From assembly GCF_001439635.1 (NCBI RefSeq), contig NZ_LMBZ01000007.1, positions 37,621 to 101,620 of the forward strand: a DNA stretch of 64,000 nt, given 5' to 3'. This document shows positions 63,345 through 64,000 of the stretch, piece after piece. Origin of the DNA: Solibacillus cecembensis (GTDB lineage Bacteria > Bacillota > Bacilli > Bacillales_A > Planococcaceae). A model generated the notes under the pieces. The model was not told the DNA's origin, made no database searches, and worked only from the letters and a program-made list of their open reading frames with translations. A program made the translations under genes and the position numbers. Each line of letters starts with the position of its first letter. The first letter of the stretch is position 1.

Positions 63345-64000
63345 ATGAGCATTCATATTAATGCAAAACAAGGCGAGATTGCGGAAATCGTTTTACTACC
63401 AGGAGATCCACTTCGCGCAAAATACATTGCAGAAACATTTTTAGAAGACGTTGTTCAATACAATGAAGTTCGTAATATTTTAGGTTACACAGGTACATAC
63501 AAAGGCAAGCGAGTATCTGTACAAGGTACGGGGATGGGTGTTCCATCATTCTCGATTTATGCAACGGAATTAATGCAAGAGTATGGCGTACAAAAATTAA
63601 TCCGTGTTGGTACTTGTGGTGCCATCCAAAAAGACGTAAAAGTACGCGACGTCATTATTTCACAAAGTTCATCTTCAGATTCAAACATGAACCGTGTTAT
63701 TTTTGGCGGCAATATCGATTTCGCACCAACAGCGGACTTTGACTTATTGTTAAAAGCTTATAACGCTGGTAAAGATGCAGGCTTAAACTTAAGAGTCGGA
63801 AATACTTTCACAGCAGACATGTTCTATTCGGATGAAGAACAAAATGAAAAGTTAGCGAAATATGGCGTATTAGCAGTTGAAATGGAAATAACAGCTCTAT
63901 ACACATTAGCTGCAAAATTCGGCCGTCAAGCATTAGGAATCTTAACAGTATCAGATCACATCCTAACAGGTGAAGTAACAACTTCAGAAGAACGTCAAAC
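63345..64000 (+). CDS. deoD: Purine nucleoside phosphorylase DeoD (partial, runs off the window)
   Basis: The first 218 codons of a hexameric trimeric-type PNP that cleaves purine (deoxy)nucleosides with phosphate. Phosphate site [44 protein letters not shown] and the nucleoside-binding [11 protein letters not shown] are present; the catalytic aspartate region SDHILTGE is near the window end. The ATG follows AAAGAGGTAATTTTA. The family length is about 235, so only some 15 residues are missing. Confidence 0.95.
   Translation, partial: MSIHINAKQGEIAEIVLLPGDPLRAKYIAETFLEDVVQYNEVRNILGYTGTYKGKRVSVQGTGMGVPSFSIYATELMQEYGVQKLIRVGTCGAIQKDVKVRDVIISQSSSSDSNMNRVIFGGNIDFAPTADFDLLLKAYNAGKDAGLNLRVGNTFTADMFYSDEEQNEKLAKYGVLAVEMEITALYTLAAKFGRQALGILTVSDHILTGEVTTSEERQ

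Noticed and set aside
1..64000. CRISPR arrays, rRNA genes or an intact prophage
   Set aside because: No regularly spaced direct repeats, rRNA-like stretches, or runs of phage structural genes were found on reading both strands.

Overview
The window is a piece of a low-GC Bacillales chromosome. The gene set (petrobactin genes, T-box leaders, YozE, the ypmR-ypmS-msr order, divergent nsrR/hmp and adaAB/alkA), strong AGGAGG-type ribosome binding sites and frequent TTG/GTG starts fit a Planococcaceae member such as Lysinibacillus or Solibacillus. That placement is inference. No rRNA, CRISPR array, intact insertion sequence or prophage was seen.

Layout. 1-2.2 kb: the 3' end of a petrobactin siderophore operon (asbC end, asbD, asbE, asbF). 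2.2-9.4 kb: a loose region with two chemoreceptors, decayed genes, small unknowns and a lone tRNA-Val. 9.5-18.3 kb: single-gene units (Ste24-type protease, VOC protein, DUF1835 protein, small kinase, amidase, acetyltransferase) mixed with genes broken by one stop codon. 18.7-22 kb: an OmpR-type two-component system with a different codon style, followed by a membrane-anchored hydrolase. 22.4-24.8 kb: the adaptive response to DNA alkylation (alkA divergent from adaA-adaB, plus a truncated third gene). 25-31.5 kb: proC and a short methionyl-tRNA synthetase, each behind its own T-box (Pro and Met specifiers), with an MBL hydrolase, a lipoprotein and a membrane transglutaminase between them. 31.6-41 kb: transport and redox genes (MFS exporter, large catalase, oxalate/formate-type antiporter) and a putative acid-activation locus (HxlR, LysR, acyl-CoA ligase, cupin). 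41-45.3 kb: a secreted NTR-like protein, an acetyltransferase, the nitric-oxide module hmp/nsrR and an SDR. 45.5-50 kb: a four-gene ABC-2 export operon. 50.2-52.9 kb: argG-argH. 53-54.8 kb: an ECF sigma / DUF4179 anti-sigma pair in which both genes are broken. 54.9-64 kb: folA, an LCP enzyme, a hemolysin-III protein, degV, ypmR-ypmS-msrA-msrB, a third chemoreceptor, yozE and the start of deoD.

A recurring theme is recent decay. At least four genes are interrupted by a single in-frame stop (TGA, TAG, TAA, TGA), one carries an exact 7-bp tandem duplication that shifts frame, and the Ste24 protease seems to start at ATT. The most interesting unexplained element is a roughly 190-nt multi-hairpin sequence between the catalase and the antiporter (35068-35254). 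It looks like a structured RNA or a mobile repeat.
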